From NCBI RefSeq assembly GCF_014656195.1, contig NZ_BNBY01000016.1, positions 1-64,000 of the forward strand: 64,000 nt of DNA, in the 5' to 3' direction. The position numbers were made by a program, and so were the translations under genes. Source of the stretch: Kitasatospora xanthocidica. GTDB taxonomy: Bacteria; Actinomycetota; Actinomycetes; Streptomycetales; Streptomycetaceae. Below the pieces are notes generated by a model. The model did no database searches. It was not told where the DNA came from and saw only the letters and a program-made list of their open reading frames with translations. Below are positions 60,870 to 64,000 of the stretch, one piece after another; the first letter of the stretch is position 1; each line of letters starts with the position of its first letter.

Positions 60870-61090
60870 GGCGTGTCTGACAATTCCCGCCGGGCGGTCG
60901 CCGCCGGAGCACGTACCTCGCCGGCTTGTCGTCGGTCGCCGATGGCCCCCAGTCTCCGGCCGGGAGGTACCCCCACCGCATGGACTCTCCCCAGTCTCCG
61001 GCCGGGAGGTACCCCCGTCCGCCGCACCGCCGAGGGCACACACTCCAACGCCGCCCGCTGATCCGACGCGAATCGTCAGACACGCCCTAG
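60867..61090. mobile_element. MITE-like element C (about 224 bp)
   Basis: Terminal inverted repeats TAGGGCGTGTCTGACAATTC (60867-60886) and, on the other end, GAATCGTCAGACACGCCCTA (61070-61089), one mismatch. It is inverted relative to element B and shares its interior ends. The middle carries two exact 28-bp direct repeats containing CCAGTCTCCGGCCGGGAGGT (60947-60974 and 60989-61016), 14 bases apart. It sits between the solute-binding and first permease genes and supplies the stop codon of the former. Confidence 0.82.
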
Positions 61091-61123
61091 CACCACCAGC
61101 CGCGAGGACAACAGGACCCGCCG

Positions 61124-62116
61124 ATGAACGACACAGCACAGATACCGGAAGACCGCTCTGTGCGCGACGGGGACGGGGCGGCCACCGTCGTCCCGTCCCG
61201 CGGACGCGCCGGTGCCGAACCCACCAGGTCCCGCCCCCGCTCCCAGCAGTGGGCCGCCTGGGGATTCCTCACACCAGTGGTGATCTACCTCGGCGTGTTC
61301 TACGCCTATCCCCTCTACCGCAACATCGACCTGAGCCTGCGCAACTACACGGTGCGCTCGTTCGTGGACGGCAACGCCACCTTCACCGGACCGGCGAACT
61401 ACCGCGCGGTCCTGGACGACCCCACGTTCATGCCCGCGCTGACGCACACCGTGGTGTTCACCGCCGCCAGCCTGCTCCTGCAGTACGGGATCGGCCTGGC
61501 CCTCGCGGTCTTCTTCACCCAGCACTTCCGCCTCGCGGCCACGCTTCGCGCCCTGTTCCTGGTGCCCTGGTTGCTGCCGCTGATCGTGTCCGCCTCCACC
61601 TGGTCGTGGATGCTCAACAGCGATTCCGGCGTCGTCAACGCCGTCCTGCGCGCGGTCGGCATCGGCCCGGTCAACTGGCTCACCTCCCCGAGCTGGTCCC
61701 TGGCGTCGGTGGTGATCGCGAACATCTGGATCGGGATCCCGTTCAACCTGGTGGTCCTGTACAGCGGTCTGCAGAGCATCCCGGCCTCGCTCTACGAGGC
61801 CGCCGCCCTGGACGGGGCGAACGCGTGGCAGCGCTTTCGCCACGTCACCTTCCCGCTGCTGCGCCCGGTATCGGCGATCACCCTGCTGCTGGGCCTGGTC
61901 TACACCCTCAAGGTCTTCGACATCATCTGGATCATGACCAGGGGCGGTCCGGTCAATTCCTCCACCACGCTCGCCACTTGGTCCTACCGGCTCGGTTTCG
62001 GCAACGCGCTGCCGGCCTTCGGACACGGCGCTGCCGTCGGGAACCTGCTGGTCCTGATCGCCCTGGTCTTCGGCATGGTGTACATCCGCGTCCAGCGAAA
62101 GCAGCAGGCGTCATGA
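61124..62116 (+). CDS. Sugar ABC transporter permease 1
   Basis: 330 residues with six membrane helices after a 45-residue basic N-terminus. The EAA loop SLYEAAALDGANAWQRFRHVTFPLL marks contact with the ATPase. MalF/UgpA-type permease. AGGAC precedes the ATG. The next permease overlaps by 4 bases (ATGA). Confidence 0.95.
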   Translation: MNDTAQIPEDRSVRDGDGAATVVPSRGRAGAEPTRSRPRSQQWAAWGFLTPVVIYLGVFYAYPLYRNIDLSLRNYTVRSFVDGNATFTGPANYRAVLDDPTFMPALTHTVVFTAASLLLQYGIGLALAVFFTQHFRLAATLRALFLVPWLLPLIVSASTWSWMLNSDSGVVNAVLRAVGIGPVNWLTSPSWSLASVVIANIWIGIPFNLVVLYSGLQSIPASLYEAAALDGANAWQRFRHVTFPLLRPVSAITLLLGLVYTLKVFDIIWIMTRGGPVNSSTTLATWSYRLGFGNALPAFGHGAAVGNLLVLIALVFGMVYIRVQRKQQAS

Positions 62117-62934
62117 GCACACGACACACCTCCTGGTGGAAGACCGCGATCGGCGTCCTCCTCACCGCGCTGATGCTGTTCCCGGTCTACTGGATGCTGA
62201 ACGTGTCCTTCACCCGCGACCAGGACATGCGCAAGTCCCCACCGGACTGGTTCCCGTTGCACGGAACGCTGGAGGGCTACCGCGCCGTCATCGACCAGCA
62301 ACTCCCTTACCTGGGCACCAGCCTGGTCATCGCCCTGGGCACTGTCGTGCTGACCGCGGCCATCGCCGCACCCGCCGGCTACGCGCTGGCGAAGCTGCGC
62401 CCGCGAGGCGGCGGAGCGCTCAGTTTCGTGCTCCTGGTCGCGCAGATGATCCCCGGCATCATCATGGCGATGGGCTTCTACACCATCTACCTCAAGCTCG
62501 GGATGCTGCAGTCGGTGCCGGGCCTGATCATCGCCGACTCCACGATCGCCGTCCCGTTCGCCGTGCTGATCTTCACCGCGTTCATGGACGGCATTCCCGG
62601 CGAACTACTGCAGGCCGCCAGGACCGACGGCGCGGGCCATCTGCGGACCTTCTGGTCGATCGTCCTGCCGATGAGCCGCAACGCGATCGTCACCGTCTCG
62701 CTGTTCGCGTTCCTCTGGTCCTGGTCCGACTTCGTGTTCGCCAGCACCCTGGACGGCGGCGGCGCCCACGAGCCGATCACGCTGGGGATCTACCACTACA
62801 TCGGCAACAACAACCAGCAGTGGAACGCCATCATGGCCACCGCCGTCGTCGCCTCGATCCCCACCGCCCTGATCCTCGTCCTGGCCCAGCGCTACGTCGC
62901 CGCCGGTGTCACCGCCGGAGCCGTCAAGGACTGA
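62113..62934 (+). CDS. Sugar ABC transporter permease 2
   Basis: 273 residues, six helices, MalG/UgpE type. EAA loop: GELLQAARTDGAGHLRTFWSIVLP (the usual EAA replaced by QAA). Pairs with permease 1. No ATPase gene is in the window; in actinomycetes such importers often use a shared MsiK-type ATPase encoded elsewhere. Confidence 0.95.
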   Translation: MSTRHTSWWKTAIGVLLTALMLFPVYWMLNVSFTRDQDMRKSPPDWFPLHGTLEGYRAVIDQQLPYLGTSLVIALGTVVLTAAIAAPAGYALAKLRPRGGGALSFVLLVAQMIPGIIMAMGFYTIYLKLGMLQSVPGLIIADSTIAVPFAVLIFTAFMDGIPGELLQAARTDGAGHLRTFWSIVLPMSRNAIVTVSLFAFLWSWSDFVFASTLDGGGAHEPITLGIYHYIGNNNQQWNAIMATAVVASIPTALILVLAQRYVAAGVTAGAVKD

Positions 62935-63048
62935 CACCCGCCGCCACCTCCCCGCCCGCTGAAAACCTCCGCCTCTCGGCACACCCGCGCACCGCGGCCG
63001 CCACGAGGCCGGCAGAACACGCCCCGCACCAGAAACGAGCGCCCTGCG

Positions 63049-64000
63049 ATGACCGACGCCCTCACTGGCCCGGCCTTCAACATCCGCGACATTCCCTTCA
63101 GCCGCCACGGCTCCTGGTTCAACATCTCACCCGTGACCTCCGAGCACGTCCGCGCCGAGGACCTCCACCTGGTCTCCCACCAGAACGGCATGCACCCGGT
63201 GCTGCGCCTGGTCCCCGTCGGGGGGCCGCGCGGCGAGCGGGTCGAGACGAGCTGGAACGCGACACCGGGTCGGCTGACCTGGGCCGCGCAGAGCGGGCAG
63301 ATCGAACTGACCTACCAGTCCGCCGACACCCTGCGACTGCGCGGTACCGGCCTGGGCCTGCGGATCTGCGCCTCGGCCGACCAGCTCACGCCGTTCGGCG
63401 GCACGTACTTCCTCCACGACCCGCTCGACGGCTCCTACGTGTTCACCTCCTACGAGACCGGCAGGCGCTACCGCATCACCGTGCTCGCCGGGCAGGAAGC
63501 GGACGTCCAGGGTGTCGAGGCGCTCGGCGAGGCCGACCGCGGGCTGACGGTGATCGGCGACGGCACCGGCCCGTGGGAGACGGCCGTCGAGGAACTCGAC
63601 AGCGCCCGGCCGCCCTACGCCCCGTCAGGCACCCACGAGCAGACGGCGGGCCAGGCAGGTCAGGCGTTCGCCCGCTTCGCCGACGCGGTCACCCCCTGGC
63701 GCACCCCGGACACCCCGGCCGCTGAACTGGCCGCCTACGTGGTGTGGTCCGCGACGGTGGGACCGAGCGGGTTCGTCGAGCGCCCTGCCGTCCTGATGTC
63801 CAAGCACTGGATGGACAAGGTGTGGAGCTGGGACCACTGCTTCAACGCCCTGGCCCTGGCCCCCGGAGCCCCGGAACTGGCCTGGGACCAGTTCCAGATC
63901 ATGTTCGACCACCAGGACGAGAGCGGCGCACTGCCCGACTCCGTGACCCACTCCGAAATCCTCTACAACTTCGTCAAGCCCCCCATCCACGGCTGGGCCC
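63049..64000 (+). CDS. Glycoside hydrolase, MGH1/GH63-like (partial, runs off the end)
   Basis: 317 codons are visible; the gene continues past 64000. An N-terminal beta-sandwich region (about 1-180; FNIRDIPFSRHGSWF, FLHDPLDGSYVFTSYETGRRYRI) is followed by the start of an alpha/alpha barrel (SKHWMDKVWSWDHCFNALAL, DQFQIMFDHQDESGALPDSV) as in MGH1/GH63 family enzymes that cleave alpha-linked glucose or glucosylglycerate-type compounds. No signal peptide, so it should act on the imported sugar in the cytosol. 114 bases after permease 2, probably in the same LacI-controlled operon. Confidence 0.85.
   Translation, partial: MTDALTGPAFNIRDIPFSRHGSWFNISPVTSEHVRAEDLHLVSHQNGMHPVLRLVPVGGPRGERVETSWNATPGRLTWAAQSGQIELTYQSADTLRLRGTGLGLRICASADQLTPFGGTYFLHDPLDGSYVFTSYETGRRYRITVLAGQEADVQGVEALGEADRGLTVIGDGTGPWETAVEELDSARPPYAPSGTHEQTAGQAGQAFARFADAVTPWRTPDTPAAELAAYVVWSATVGPSGFVERPAVLMSKHWMDKVWSWDHCFNALALAPGAPELAWDQFQIMFDHQDESGALPDSVTHSEILYNFVKPPIHGWA

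Noticed and set aside
60947..61016. Paired 28-bp repeats as a CRISPR seed
   Set aside because: Only two copies 14 bases apart inside a MITE-like element and no cas genes.

Overview
The window looks like chromosome of a high-GC actinomycete of the Streptomyces/Kitasatospora type. Third codon positions are almost all G or C, GTG and TTG starts and 4-base ATGA/GTGA overlaps are common, and the gene content is typical (ROK and DUF5753 regulators, a SpoIIE-type phosphatase, an initiator tRNA with a U at position 72). Without a search I cannot name the species. | Layout. 0.15-5.5 kb: ordinary chromosome with a small membrane protein, a PLP trans-sulfuration enzyme, a PAS-GAF-PP2C phosphatase and a ROK regulator. 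5.6-36.7 kb: one minus-strand locus for an extracellular-type contractile injection system (eCIS). It reads, in transcription order, GH25/amidase endolysin, small membrane protein, sheath, tube, zinc-cysteine baseplate-type protein, Pro-rich protein, a 28-residue mini-ORF, DUF4255 terminator protein, AAA+ ATPase, small repeat protein, a 2088-residue DUF4157 protein, a 194-residue partner, tube/baseplate adaptor, LysM-like protein, gpD hub, gpV spike, PAAR-like tip, gp25, two gpJ-type baseplate wedges, a beta-helix protein and a DUF6519 protein. A perfect 16-bp hairpin closes it. | 36.9-40.5 kb: a DUF5753 protein, a 2H phosphoesterase, a NUDIX hydrolase with a small partner, degraded DNA, a MITE-like element and tRNA-fMet. 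40.5-47.3 kb: a GH13 alpha-glucosidase remnant, a secreted cysteine-protease operon, a three-gene oxidative cassette (unknown helical protein, Fe(II)/2-oxoglutarate oxygenase, Baeyer-Villiger-type flavoprotein) and a truncated integrase. 47.3-58 kb: NTF2-like/SGNH pair, PadR regulator, a membrane protein, a frameshifted gene, an ABC exporter, and a two-component system whose regulator and kinase genes flank an inverted antiporter gene. 58.2-64 kb: LacI regulator and a sugar ABC transporter with a glycoside hydrolase; two MITE-like copies lie exactly on the stop codons of the LacI and solute-binding genes. | How the eCIS genes fit together: sheath and tube make the contractile barrel; gp25, gpJ, gpD, gpV, LysM-like and PAAR proteins make the baseplate and spike; the DUF4255 protein should cap the tube; the ATPase should handle assembly or loading. 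The DUF4157 protein is the best candidate cargo. No separate tape-measure gene or obvious receptor-binding fibre is present, so the large DUF4157 protein may fill both lumen roles. The endolysin and small membrane protein sit upstream behind a hairpin and could be a separately controlled wall-lysis module.
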